Shown: positions 9,044 through 17,622 of the stretch, in pieces | Position numbering within the stretch: the first letter of the stretch is position 1 | Layout: each line of letters starts with the position of its first letter | NCBI GenBank assembly: GCA_020633625.1 | Contig: JACKDJ010000005.1 | Location: 62,001 to 126,000, forward strand | Length of the DNA stretch: 64,000 nt | Reading direction: 5' to 3' | Source of the DNA: Myxococcales bacterium | GTDB lineage: Bacteria > Myxococcota_A > Bradymonadia > REDH01 | Notes under the pieces: model-generated | The model's database searches: none | The model's input: the letters and a program-made list of their open reading frames with translations, nothing else | What the model was told of the DNA's origin: nothing | Program-made: the position numbers and the translations under genes

Positions 9044-9238
9044 TCAGCGGATCGGCAGCAGATCGCCGACCGCGGTCTCGGAGCCGTCGAAGTCCTCGAG
9101 GACCACCCAGCGCATGCTGGTGCCGCCCTCGGCGCGACAGACCTTGGCCGCGGTCATCGGCTTGTTGGTGCGCGGGTGAAGGCGGGCAGCCTGGACCTTC
9201 TTGCCGATTGCGAGCTTTGCTGGGCGCTTGGTTGCCAT
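9044..9238 (-). CDS. Small basic conserved-looking protein of unknown function
   Basis: 64 residues from an ATG. The N-terminal half is basic (MATKRPAKLAIGKKVQAARL). The second half ends in an acidic/hydrophobic module (MRWVVLEDFDGSETAVGDLL). The composition is protein-like and the gene has its own space, followed by a strong hairpin, so I regard it as real. No family is recognised. There is no signal peptide and only one Cys. A nucleic-acid-associated or regulatory role would be a guess. Confidence 0.55.
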   Translation of the reverse strand: MATKRPAKLAIGKKVQAARLHPRTNKPMTAAKVCRAEGGTSMRWVVLEDFDGSETAVGDLLPIR

Positions 9239-9319
9239 CGTACTTCTTGTCTGTTGAGCGTGTCGAAGACACGGGTCGATTCGAAGGGAAGCAGCTTGTA
9301 CAGCCGCACGCGCCGGCCG

Positions 9320-9850
9320 TCAAGTGACGGTTTGGCGTGGACCGAAGCGGGCCCCGAGCTCGGCGCAGAGGCGTTCTAGCACCTCTTGGTCCACCTCGTC
9401 GAACGCGGCCGCCGCGTTGGAGTCGACGTCGAGGACGGCGAGGACGGCGCCGTCGTGGCCGATGACAGGCACGACGATCTCCGAACGAGTCGTCGATGAG
9501 CACGCGATGTGGCCGGGGAACGCCTCGACGTCGGGCACGAGCTGCGTCTGTCGGGTGCGAGCGGCCGCACCGCACACCCCGCGGTCGAACGTGATCCGCA
9601 GGCACCCGTGGGTCCCCTGGTACGGACCGACGACGAGCAGGGCGGGCGCCGTGACGCGGTAGAAGCCGGTCCAGTCGAACGCCTCGAAGGCGTGGTGAAG
9701 CTCGCAAGCGACCGTCGCCATGGCCGCGACCCAGTCGTCCTCTCCGTCGAGCAGGGAGTGGATCGCAGCGACGACATGCGCGTAGTGCGCGCGCTTCTCG
9801 TCAGAGGACGCGCAAAGGGGGAGCGCTCCGTCGGTCGACGAGGTGCTCAC
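9320..9850 (-). CDS. msrC: Free methionine-(R)-sulfoxide reductase (GAF domain, fRMsr)
   Basis: 176 residues. The GTG start at 9850 forms a 4-bp GTGA overlap with the adenosyltransferase stop, so an upstream ATG extension was rejected. This single GAF-domain enzyme reduces free Met-(R)-sulfoxide with thioredoxin. The family block is present: VGPYQGTHGCLRI, DRGVCGAAARTRQT, and VEAFPGHIACSSTTRSEIVV. All three redox cysteines are kept (Cys83, Cys93, Cys117, matching the E. coli YebR set within one position). The trailing AVLDVDSN is also typical. It is cytoplasmic and belongs to a tight three-gene reverse operon. Confidence 0.93.
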   Translation of the reverse strand: MSTSSTDGALPLCASSDEKRAHYAHVVAAIHSLLDGEDDWVAAMATVACELHHAFEAFDWTGFYRVTAPALLVVGPYQGTHGCLRITFDRGVCGAAARTRQTQLVPDVEAFPGHIACSSTTRSEIVVPVIGHDGAVLAVLDVDSNAAAAFDEVDQEVLERLCAELGARFGPRQTVT

Positions 9851-10464
9851 TCGCCCGTCGCGGCGTTTGGCCGCCACAGGGACTCCTCGCCGCCGACGGC
9901 GGCGATGACCCACCGGCTCCAGACGAAGAAGGCGTCGCTGAGACGGTTCAAGTAGCGGATGGTCTCGGCGTCGACGTGCTCGGAGCGTGACAGCGCGACC
10001 GCCGTCCGCTCGACGCGACGGCAGACGGTGCGGCAGACGTGGAGCTCGGCGTTGGCGCGCGAACCTCCCGGGAGCACGAACGAGCGCAGGACGGGAAGCC
10101 CGGCGTTCCGGCGATCCATCTCGGCTTCGAGCCAGGCCACGTCGGCGTCGGTGACTCGCGGCTGGCGTGGGTGGACGTCCTCCGGGAGCGTCGCGAGGAT
10201 CGACCCGAGGTTGAAGAGCTGATGCTGCACGCGCTCGAGCGTGTTCGCGAGATCGCGAGCAGCTTCTTCGCCGCGCTCCAGGGTGTCGCGCGCCACGCCC
10301 ACAAACGCGTTGAGCTCGTCGACCTCTCCGTATGCGGCAATGCGCGAGCTGTCCTTTGGCACCTGCTGGCCTCCGACCAGGCGTGTGCCGCCGTCGTCGC
10401 CGGTCCGCGTGTAGACGCGGTTTATGGCGACCCGCTTCGGGTCATCGAAGGTGCCGTCCGTCAT
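9847..10464 (-). CDS. PduO-type ATP:cob(I)alamin adenosyltransferase
   Basis: 205 residues from the ATG of MTDGTFDDPKRV. In-frame codons upstream lie inside the preceding gene. The enzyme transfers the adenosyl group of ATP to cob(I)alamin to make coenzyme B12. Both signatures are intact: the ATP loop VYTRTGDDGGTRLVGG with DSSRIAAYGEVDELNAFVG, and the C-terminal block FVLPGGSRANAELHVCR..CRRVER. Length fits the PduO/MMAB family. It starts 4 bp after the unknown gene 10469-11068 and overlaps the fRMsr start by 4 bp. No B12-dependent enzyme is next to it here. Confidence 0.95.
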   Translation of the reverse strand: MTDGTFDDPKRVAINRVYTRTGDDGGTRLVGGQQVPKDSSRIAAYGEVDELNAFVGVARDTLERGEEAARDLANTLERVQHQLFNLGSILATLPEDVHPRQPRVTDADVAWLEAEMDRRNAGLPVLRSFVLPGGSRANAELHVCRTVCRRVERTAVALSRSEHVDAETIRYLNRLSDAFFVWSRWVIAAVGGEESLWRPNAATGE

Positions 10465-10468
10465 GGCC

Positions 10469-11068
10469 CTAGCGGTCCTCGCGGACGAGGACGAAGTACG
10501 CGCCCATCTGCTTCTCGACTTTGAACGCTGCGCCGATGGACACGTGCGATGAGACGCGCCGCATAAAGTCGCGCGTCTTGTTGTAGACGAAGACCTGCAG
10601 CCCCTGGCTGTTGTCGACCACCTTCGGCCAGCCCTCGACGACCGCGGCCTCTGGGACCTGGAAGTAGTCGACGACCCACGCGCCACGAGCCTCCCACTCC
10701 GCGTTCCCGGCGGTCGGGATCATGACGAAGTAGCCCGGGCCGATCAGTGCGCGGGTGGCCCCTTCGTTGTAGCCGAACGCGCGCGCGGAGCCGTCGGAGG
10801 GGCGGCAGAATCGCTTTTGGAACTGCTTGAACGCGGGGAGCGTATTCCGGCCGTGGTGGATCACCTCGGTGAGCGGCGCCAGGGCTGCGGGCACGAAGTG
10901 CTCGAGAGTGATCGGTGGGCCGTCGGCCGCCCGCTCCCACAGCGCGATCTGCCGCTTGCGGTTGAGCGCGAGGGTCTGCTCGGCCCGGACTTCGTGGGTC
11001 AGCCCGTCGAGATATGCGGCGAGCTCGCCGATAGGGGCGCCGTTGTCGATGAGCTGTTCCAGGGACAT
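10469..11068 (-). CDS. Conserved hypothetical protein, first gene of the adenosyltransferase operon
   Basis: 199 residues from the ATG of MSLEQLIDNG. The earlier ATG at 11173 gives Arg-rich, non-coding-like sequence. The protein has no signal peptide or membrane segment. It carries a helical N-terminus (IGELAAYLDGLTHEVRAEQ) and a mixed core with FGYNEGATRALIGPGYFVMIPT and VVDYFQVPEAAVVEGWP. I do not recognise the family. Its 4-bp spacing to the cobalamin adenosyltransferase suggests co-translation, but a functional link is inference only. Confidence 0.75.
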   Translation of the reverse strand: MSLEQLIDNGAPIGELAAYLDGLTHEVRAEQTLALNRKRQIALWERAADGPPITLEHFVPAALAPLTEVIHHGRNTLPAFKQFQKRFCRPSDGSARAFGYNEGATRALIGPGYFVMIPTAGNAEWEARGAWVVDYFQVPEAAVVEGWPKVVDNSQGLQVFVYNKTRDFMRRVSSHVSIGAAFKVEKQMGAYFVLVREDR

Positions 11069-11284
11069 GCGACCTCGTAGCGTTGGGTGTCTTGTCGTTC
11101 GCACATCGCGACGGTGGTCGCAACCGGCGCGCCGAGTGGCGTCGCCGGCCGACGCCCCGCGAGAGCCGAACATCCGACATCTCCTTACCGATTGCGCCCG
11201 GAAGAGCCGATGGCGACGGTTATGAGCGAGGACGTGTAGCGAGCTCGGTGGGGAGGGCGCCGCGCGTCACACCGAGGGTGACGC

Positions 11285-12778
11285 ATGCTGAACGCAGAGA
11301 GGGAGGCCGCGGTGGAGGCCACCGCTGGCCGCATCGGCGCCAGCGTCGCGCTGCTGGGTGGCGTCACGCTCGTCGGCTGGTCGCTCGACCTCTTCGCAGC
11401 AGACGCCGTGCCGCCCGGTCTCGCAGTCATGCGGCCGAGCACCGCGGCGTGCTTCCTAGGCCTGGGGGTGGCCATTGCTCTTCGCGTCAGGCAGAAGACT
11501 CTCGCCTCGTCGGTCGCGGCGAACTCGATCGCAGTCGCCGTTGGCCTCGTCGGGTTGGGAGGCATCGTCGGGTGCGCAGTGGATGCCCTGAGCGTGGGCG
11601 AGCGGGCGCACGGATTTGACGCGCGGGCCGCCGACGCGGCGACCTCGAGCGCCATGTCGCTCGCGACGTCATGCGTCTTCGTCTGGCTGTCGTCGGCACT
11701 CGCGCTGCGCTCGCGGGCGCCGCGCGTGTCGAGCGCCCTCGCGAGCGCAGCTGCGGTTGTGGGGCTGTGCGGGGCCGCGGGCTACGCCTTCGGGGTGCGT
11801 TCGCTGTACGCACCGGGTGGTCTGAACGCGATGTCCCTGCCGACCGCGCTGGCGACACTGCTGACCGCTGGGGCGGTGGTGGCGTATCGCGTGCGCCATG
11901 GCGTGTTCTCGGTCGTCCTCAGCGATGCGTCGGGTGGGATCGTCGCGCGGCGCCTGCTCCCGGCGATCCCTGCCTCGGTGCTGTGTCTTGGGGTCGTGGC
12001 GCAGGTACTCGTGCGTGTGGGCGCGTTCGACGACCGTGCGGCGCTCGCGATGCTGTCGGTGTTCGCGGCGACCGGCGCTGGCGCACTGACGCTGCGGATG
12101 GCGCATCTGCTTCGCAGTCTGGACGTGCGTCGACTCGCCGCGGAGGCGGAGCTCGCGGCAGCGGCGGAAGGGCTCGCCCAGGAGGTGGAGGTCCGGCGGC
12201 GGGCCGAGCTGGCGGCGCAGGAGGCGTCGGTGACCGACTCACTGACGGGCCTGCTGAACCGGCGTGGGTTCGCGCTGGTGGCGACGCGATTCCTAGCCGA
12301 GCGCCGCCGCGACGGCCGACCCGCGACAGTGGTCTTCGCCGACGTGGACGGGCTAAAGCGCGTGAACGACGAGGAGGGTCACGCGGCGGGCGACGCGCTG
12401 ATCCGCGCCGCCGCGGACAGGCTGGCCGCCGTGTTCCGCGAGTCCGACGTCGTGGCACGGATGGGCGGCGACGAGTTCGCGATCCTGCTGAGCGGCGCAG
12501 ACGCGCCCGAGACGCTGGTCGAGCGCGTCGCGACTGCCGGAGGCGACGACGGGCGTCGAGCGCCTTCGCTCAGCGTGGGTGTCTGGCGCGGAGAGGTGGG
12601 ACCGGAGACGACGATCGACGGCCTCCTCTCGGCCGCGGACGCGCGGATGTACGCTGCGAAGCGCGCGCGGAAGCGGGCGCGCGGCGAGACCGCCACGCAG
12701 GCGATCTCTATCCGTGCCGCCGATGGTAGCGCACCAGCGCCTCTGGCAGGTCGGTCCCGATCAGAAACACCAGCGTGA
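11285..12778 (+). CDS. Membrane diguanylate cyclase (GGDEF)
   Basis: 497 residues, ATG start. About seven to eight hydrophobic segments (residues ~18-270) form an uncharacterised sensory membrane region. An Ala/Glu-rich signalling coiled coil (~275-315) leads to a GGDEF domain that begins DSLTGLLNRRGF. The active site is canonical (GGDEF at 394-398), with the Mg-binding FADVDGLKRVNDEEGH. The product-inhibition I-site RESD lies five residues before the active-site motif, so c-di-GMP feedback is expected. It makes c-di-GMP from two GTP at the inner membrane. The last 71 bp overlap the 3' end of the reverse-strand UPF0262 gene. Confidence 0.92.
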   Translation: MLNAEREAAVEATAGRIGASVALLGGVTLVGWSLDLFAADAVPPGLAVMRPSTAACFLGLGVAIALRVRQKTLASSVAANSIAVAVGLVGLGGIVGCAVDALSVGERAHGFDARAADAATSSAMSLATSCVFVWLSSALALRSRAPRVSSALASAAAVVGLCGAAGYAFGVRSLYAPGGLNAMSLPTALATLLTAGAVVAYRVRHGVFSVVLSDASGGIVARRLLPAIPASVLCLGVVAQVLVRVGAFDDRAALAMLSVFAATGAGALTLRMAHLLRSLDVRRLAAEAELAAAAEGLAQEVEVRRRAELAAQEASVTDSLTGLLNRRGFALVATRFLAERRRDGRPATVVFADVDGLKRVNDEEGHAAGDALIRAAADRLAAVFRESDVVARMGGDEFAILLSGADAPETLVERVATAGGDDGRRAPSLSVGVWRGEVGPETTIDGLLSAADARMYAAKRARKRARGETATQAISIRAADGSAPAPLAGRSRSETPA

Positions 12779-13199
12779 AGAGGCGGCGAGCGCACGGGAG
12801 CTCCATCGTCGCGACGTGTTCGATCGACGCCCGAAGGAAGGCGGCCGCGTCGTCGTGGATGACGCGCTTTGCGTAGTCGATCGCCTCGAAGCCCCGGACC
12901 GGGGCGCTGTGGTCGACGTGGACGAGCTGGCGGATGGTAGCGCCGTACTCGTCGAAGAGCTCCGCGACTCGCGCGGCGTCGAGCGTGACCTCGGCGACCT
13001 GGTCGAACCCGCCGGAGTAGAGTCGAACGCGGAACGAGCCGTCGGGCGGGCGGACGAGCTCGAGCCCGGGATCCTCGATGGGCTGGACCGTCTCGATGGA
13101 GTTACCGTCGTTGATCTCCGCGAGGGCCCGCCGCCACTCTTCGGCGCGGCGCTCGGGGACGCGCTTCCACAAGGCGCCGTGCAGGCGGACTTCCAACAC
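12708..13199 (-). CDS. UPF0262 family protein
   Basis: 163 residues, GTG start. I place it in UPF0262 by its C-terminal half: FDEYGATIRQLVHVDHSA, FEAIDYAKRVIHDDAAAFL and the closing ARRLFTLVFLIG. These follow the order and spacing of the family (…AIDMGRRGLHNEGSELL…ARRLFTL). The family is best known from alphaproteobacteria and has no assigned function. The N-terminal half is more divergent. It has no signal peptide. Its 3' end overlaps the first diguanylate cyclase tail-to-tail, and its 5' end faces the second diguanylate cyclase. Confidence 0.75.
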   Translation of the reverse strand: MLEVRLHGALWKRVPERRAEEWRRALAEINDGNSIETVQPIEDPGLELVRPPDGSFRVRLYSGGFDQVAEVTLDAARVAELFDEYGATIRQLVHVDHSAPVRGFEAIDYAKRVIHDDAAAFLRASIEHVATMELPCARRLFTLVFLIGTDLPEALVRYHRRHG

Positions 13200-13458
13200 G
13201 CGGGCTCCAGGATCGAGGCCGCGATATTCGAGCGCGCCGGCGCGCTCGCGTCAATCCCCGAGACCCGCGGCGAGGCGCTGCGGCGGGTCGCGCTGCTCGC
13301 GTCGCGCGCGGTTCCGCGATATTCACGGCGCTCTACCCTTCACGCGCCGCTCGGTGAGTCCAACCTCGCGCATCTCTACGACGCCGCTGTCGCTCTCGGC
13401 CTCCGACTCGGCGTCGGTGTCGTCGGCGCGCCAGTTTGGGTCCGGTTCGTGGTCGGCG
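13200..13458. other. Intergenic region before the double-GGDEF gene
   Basis: 259 bp between the reverse UPF0262 start and the forward double-GGDEF start. All frames are open for long stretches because of GC content, but the translations are Ser/Arg- or Ala-rich without any domain. I therefore treat it as the divergent promoter region. No palindrome or promoter box stands out. Confidence 0.5.
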
Positions 13459-15768
13459 GTGACTCGGACGCATGGGCAGCGGTTGATCGAGCGCGGCTTG
13501 ACGGTCTGGCTCGTGGTTTCGCCGCTGCTGCTCGCGGGGGTCGCGTTCGGTGAGCTGTTCCGGGCGCCGGGTGCCTCACCGGTACCGCTGGCGGTCCGAG
13601 GGTGCGTCCGAGTCGCGGCGGCGGCAGGGATGCTGGCGTGGGCGGCGCGTCCGAGCGCGCCCGCCGTGTCGACCGAACGCCTCGCGCTCCGCGCGACCGT
13701 CGCGACGATGGTCGCTTCGGTCGCGATCACGCTCGGGGGGCTGCGGGCCGACTACGCCGATGACGCCCTGCTGAACGCGAACCTCATTCTGCTCATCGGG
13801 CTGGCGATGCTGGTGCCGTTGCCGCTTCGGCTCGGGGTCCCGGCGCTCGCGGCGGTGGCGGCGGTCCCGCCGGTGGCGCTGCTCGCGGCGGGGCTGGCGC
13901 ATCCCGGCGACGCGACGCTTGCGGTGCTCGTCTCGACGCTCGCGGGCGGCTTCGGCCAGGCCGCGATGCTCTTGCTGCTTCATACCGCGCTCGTCGATGG
14001 ACGCGCCCGTGCGCTCGAAGGGTTGGCGCGGCTGGCGGAGCACGACGCGCTGACCGGGGTCTTCAACAGACGCGTCTTCGTCGAGCGGTTGGCCGCGGAG
14101 GTACAGCGCGCGCACCGCTACGGTCGCCCGGTGGCTGTCGCGATGTTCGACCTGGACGCGTTCAAGCGGTTCAACGCGGAGTTCGGGTACGCCGTCGGAG
14201 ACGCGGTGCTGCGCGCGACGGGGGCGGCGCTATTGGAAGTGACGCGCGCACCGGACTCGTATCGCTTTGGCTGCACGGTCGCCCGGTATGGGGGAGAGGA
14301 GTTCGTCGCCCTGATCCCGGACGCGGACGAGGCCGCGGCGCTCGCGCTGGTCGAGCGGTGTCGCGCTTCGGTCGCGCGGGCCCGCGTAGACGCGGGGTTC
14401 GACAGCATTGGGGTGACGGTGTCGGCCGGACTCGCGTGGGCTCCTGCGGGCTGCTCCGTTGCGGCCGGCGCGCTCGTCGAGGCGGCAGACCGGGCGCTGT
14501 ACGCGAGCAAGACTGCGGGGCGCGACCGGGTGACGGCGACGACTCTCGGCGGCGGTGAGCCAGACGCGCCGCAGCCACGCGAGGTGTCGGGCCGGGCGCG
14601 CTGGAGCGAGTCCGCCGCGTTCGCGACGCGGCTGGCCGCGCTGGACTCGACGCGGATCCACGGGGCCGTGCTGCGGTGGGTCTGTGGCGTGATGGCGCTC
14701 TGGACGACTCTGTATGGCCTGCTCGACGTCGCGCTCGCCGCGTCGCCGGGGACGACCGCCCTCCCCCTTTCTGTGGTCCTGCCGGCGCGACTGGCGTTCG
14801 CCGCGATGTTGGCGCTCATCGCGTGGCGGGGCCCGCGATGGCCCGGATGGCGCGAACACCTGACGGCCGTGCACCTGGTGATCTCGTCGGCGATGGTGGG
14901 TGGAGTGCTGCTGATGATGTCGCTGACCGGAGGACCGAGCAGCCCCTACTTTCCGCAGCTCATCTTCGTGGTCGCGGGCTGGTCGCTCGCTCTGTCGGCG
15001 CCTCCTTCCGTGTCGGTCGGTGCGCTAGCGGCGCTGGTCTGTGCGTTCCACGCAACGCAGACCGAGCTTGGAGGGATCTCGGGGCTCGACGCCGACCTGC
15101 TGACCCGGTCGTCGGTGCTCGGCGCGGCCGGGATCGCCGCGCTGGTGATCCAGTCGGTCTTCGGGGGTCTGCGCGCCGAGGAGGTCGGCGCTCGCGCGCG
15201 GCTCGAGGAGCTGATCCGCGTCGATCCGCTCACGGGGCTTCCGAACCGCGTGGCGCTGGAGCAACAGCTCGACTCTTTCGTCGCCCGCGCGCGGGAGTCG
15301 TCGCCTCTCGGGGTCGTTATCGTCGACCTCGACCACTTCAAGCGCCTGAACGACACGCACGGACACCTCGCGGGTGACGACGCGCTCGCCGCAGCGGCGA
15401 GCGCGATCGCCGCGACGGCGCGGACAGCCGACGTCGTCGCGAGGCTCGGTGGCGAGGAGTTCGTCGTCGCCGCACCGATGACGGGCGTCGACGGCGCCCG
15501 CCAGCTCGCCGAGCGCGTACGTGCGGCAATCGCGGATCTCAAGGTGGTCGATGGGACCGTCGGTCTGCGCGCGAGCTGCGGCGTAGCGACCTGGCGCGAC
15601 GGGGACTCTGCAGCCGCGATGCTGGCCCGTGCGGACTCGGCGCTTCGGATCGCGAAGCGCTCCGGTCGAGACCGCGTGGTCGTCGACGTCGACGTCGCCG
15701 ACAACGAGCTCCTGAGGCACGACAGTGGGGCGACGGTCGTCGTCCCGAGCGCGGCGGGTTCCGCTTGA
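13459..15768 (+). CDS. Membrane protein with two GGEEF diguanylate cyclase domains
   Basis: About 769 residues if it starts at GTG 13459. A TTG at 13483 is equally possible, and the longer in-frame extension to 13078 looks non-coding. The order is: membrane block (residues ~10-195), first cyclase domain (DALTGVFNRRVF; YGGEEF at ~277-282), second membrane block (~405-560), second cyclase domain (DPLTGLPNRVAL; LGGEEF at ~663-668). Both keep the DLD metal site and GGEEF. The second has an I-site (RTAD); the first has RFGC at that place and should escape feedback inhibition. Each half resembles a complete membrane cyclase, so this looks like an internal fusion. Its stop overlaps the next gene by TTGA. 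Confidence 0.88.
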   Translation: MTRTHGQRLIERGLTVWLVVSPLLLAGVAFGELFRAPGASPVPLAVRGCVRVAAAAGMLAWAARPSAPAVSTERLALRATVATMVASVAITLGGLRADYADDALLNANLILLIGLAMLVPLPLRLGVPALAAVAAVPPVALLAAGLAHPGDATLAVLVSTLAGGFGQAAMLLLLHTALVDGRARALEGLARLAEHDALTGVFNRRVFVERLAAEVQRAHRYGRPVAVAMFDLDAFKRFNAEFGYAVGDAVLRATGAALLEVTRAPDSYRFGCTVARYGGEEFVALIPDADEAAALALVERCRASVARARVDAGFDSIGVTVSAGLAWAPAGCSVAAGALVEAADRALYASKTAGRDRVTATTLGGGEPDAPQPREVSGRARWSESAAFATRLAALDSTRIHGAVLRWVCGVMALWTTLYGLLDVALAASPGTTALPLSVVLPARLAFAAMLALIAWRGPRWPGWREHLTAVHLVISSAMVGGVLLMMSLTGGPSSPYFPQLIFVVAGWSLALSAPPSVSVGALAALVCAFHATQTELGGISGLDADLLTRSSVLGAAGIAALVIQSVFGGLRAEEVGARARLEELIRVDPLTGLPNRVALEQQLDSFVARARESSPLGVVIVDLDHFKRLNDTHGHLAGDDALAAAASAIAATARTADVVARLGGEEFVVAAPMTGVDGARQLAERVRAAIADLKVVDGTVGLRASCGVATWRDGDSAAAMLARADSALRIAKRSGRDRVVVDVDVADNELLRHDSGATVVVPSAAGSA

Positions 15769-16757
15769 CGGCGCGGGCCCGAGCTTGGGCGGTGGCCGCG
15801 GTGGCCGGGCTCGCCGTGGCCGGCGCGTTGGCGTGGCACTTGGGCTTCGACCGCGACCACGGCGGGGCCGAGACGTCAGCGAGCGCGTGGGAGGTGGTCG
15901 CGGACGCCGACGCGGCGGTCTGGGTCGATCTGGCGAGGCTGCGGGCCGACCCGCGCCTCATCGCGGTGTGGGACGCGGCGCCGCTCGCGTCCGCGCGCGC
16001 ACAGCACCCGCTCGGAGGAGTGGTCGACGCTGCCAGCGCGCTCGCGCTGGGCTGGAGCGGGCCCCTTCTCGACGTCCGGGTCAACGCGCTCGACGGCGTC
16101 GTAGAAGCTCGTCAGCGAGCCGACGCGCTGGCGGACGCGCGCGGACTCGAGTCGTACTCGGCCGGCGGGGGGAACGTTTGGTCGGGGCCGGCCGCGGAGT
16201 GGGCGGTGGCTGCGCCCGACGATCAGCTCCTCGTAACGGGCACACCCGTCGCGGTGTCCGCGGCGGCGGCGCGCTTCTCGGGACCGGTCGTCGCGACGCC
16301 GCTGCCCGACGCGGCTCGCGGCGCGGCACTCTGGGCACGGCTCCGTGTGTCGGACCAGCACCTTCGCGCGCTGGGCGCCCTTGGGCTTCCGCCGGAGCTT
16401 CAGCGGGCAGCGGCGCAGGTCGGCGAGGTGCGCATGCGGGCGGATCTCGGCGCGGGGCTCGACGTAGCGCTCTCGTTCCTGATCCGCGACGGAGGCGACG
16501 CCGACGCGGTCTCAGCGGTGGCGACGGGACTGGTCGCGATGGTGGCAGACGAGCTCGGTGGCGAGTACGGGCACGGGGTACTCGGCCGCGCGGTCGCAGC
16601 GGCGACGGTCTCCCGCGGTCCGGCTGGGACGGTCGACGTCGTCTGGGAGATGGGGCGCGCGGACCTCGAGGCGGCGCTCCGCGCGATCGCCGCAGACGAT
16701 GGGGAGCCGGTGACCGGGACGCAGGCGCGAACGGGCGAAGGGAGCGGCGATGAGTGA
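15765..16757 (+). CDS. Exported or membrane-anchored hypothetical protein
   Basis: 330 residues. The TTG start overlaps the upstream stop by 4 bp and is favoured for that reason. One N-terminal hydrophobic helix (residues ~7-25, AWAVAAVAGLAVAGALAW) is followed by an Ala-rich soluble region with repeated ADADAAVWVDLARL-type segments and no Cys pairs. It may be an uncleaved signal anchor facing the periplasm. No family is recognised. It sits between the double cyclase and the Nif3 gene with overlaps on both sides, so it is translated as part of that operon. Confidence 0.7.
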   Translation: MTARARAWAVAAVAGLAVAGALAWHLGFDRDHGGAETSASAWEVVADADAAVWVDLARLRADPRLIAVWDAAPLASARAQHPLGGVVDAASALALGWSGPLLDVRVNALDGVVEARQRADALADARGLESYSAGGGNVWSGPAAEWAVAAPDDQLLVTGTPVAVSAAAARFSGPVVATPLPDAARGAALWARLRVSDQHLRALGALGLPPELQRAAAQVGEVRMRADLGAGLDVALSFLIRDGGDADAVSAVATGLVAMVADELGGEYGHGVLGRAVAAATVSRGPAGTVDVVWEMGRADLEAALRAIAADDGEPVTGTQARTGEGSGDE

Positions 16758-17514
16758 GGCGATGTCACGAGACGAGCTCGGCGCGCGGCTGGATGCGCTG
16801 CTGACGCCGGAGCGCTTTGAAGACCACGCTCCCAACGGGCTCCAGGTGGAGGGGCGGCCGACGGTTCGGTCCGTGGTCACGGCAGTGTCGGCGAACCTGG
16901 CGACGATCGAAGCTGCGATCGAGGCTGGCGCGGACGCGCTGGTCGTGCACCACGGGTTCTTCTGGCGATCGGAGCCGCGGACGGTAGTGGGCTTGCGAGC
17001 GCGACGGATCGGGCGGCTCCTCGAGGCGGGGCTGAGCCTGTTCGCATACCACCTGCCGTTGGACGCGCACTCCGAGGTGGGGAACAACGCGTGCCTGGTG
17101 CGCGCGCTTGGTGGGGTGGTGCGCGCTAGGTTCCCGGTCGGCGGCGGGCTGGTTGCGCCGGTCGCGGAGCTGGACCCCGCGGTGGATGGGGAGGGGCTGG
17201 TGGCGCGGCTGCGCGCCGCCTGCGAGCGCGAGCCGCTGCTGCTGCGGGGCGACGGGCGGGTGATCCGGTCGGTGGCGGTGTGCACTGGCGGCGCGGCGGG
17301 GGCGTTCGAGGCGGCGGTGGCTGCAGGAGCCGACGCGTATGTGACGGGGGAGCCGTCGGAGCCGGCGGCGGCGCTGGCGCGTGAGACCGGGGTGGCGTTC
17401 GTTGCGGCGGGGCACCACGCGACCGAGCGGTTTGGGCCACGCGCGCTGTCGGAGTGGCTGGAGCGGCAGACGGGGTTGGCGTCGCGCTTCGTCGACGTCG
17501 AGAACCCCGTGTGA
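16750..17514 (+). CDS. Nif3-like dinuclear metal-centre protein
   Basis: 254 residues, ATG start inside the 3' end of the previous gene. A second ATG four codons on is an alternative. The Nif3/YbgI family forms hexameric toroids with two metals per subunit; its reaction is unsettled (annotated as GTP cyclohydrolase I type 2 homolog). Seen motifs are EDHAPNGLQVEG, the metal site ALVVHHGFFW, AYHLPLDAHSEVGNN, TGEPSEPAAA, and the C-terminal metal ligands in AAGHHATERFGP. All ligand positions appear intact. Length is normal for the short form without the PII-like insert. Confidence 0.92.
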   Translation: MSEAMSRDELGARLDALLTPERFEDHAPNGLQVEGRPTVRSVVTAVSANLATIEAAIEAGADALVVHHGFFWRSEPRTVVGLRARRIGRLLEAGLSLFAYHLPLDAHSEVGNNACLVRALGGVVRARFPVGGGLVAPVAELDPAVDGEGLVARLRAACEREPLLLRGDGRVIRSVAVCTGGAAGAFEAAVAAGADAYVTGEPSEPAAALARETGVAFVAAGHHATERFGPRALSEWLERQTGLASRFVDVENPV

Positions 17515-17622
17515 CCGGGGGGTCGCGGGGATTGTGCGCGGTGCGCTGCAACGTTGTACGGAAGGGAGTGTCCTACTAGGGTGTTCCCCTGGCTGGCGCT
17601 GCCGCCGGTCCCCCGAGAGCGA

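Noticed and set aside
13078..13458. In-frame N-terminal extension of the double-GGDEF protein
   Set aside because: It is Ser/Arg-rich and partly antisense to the UPF0262 gene. Membrane-protein character begins only after about 13459.
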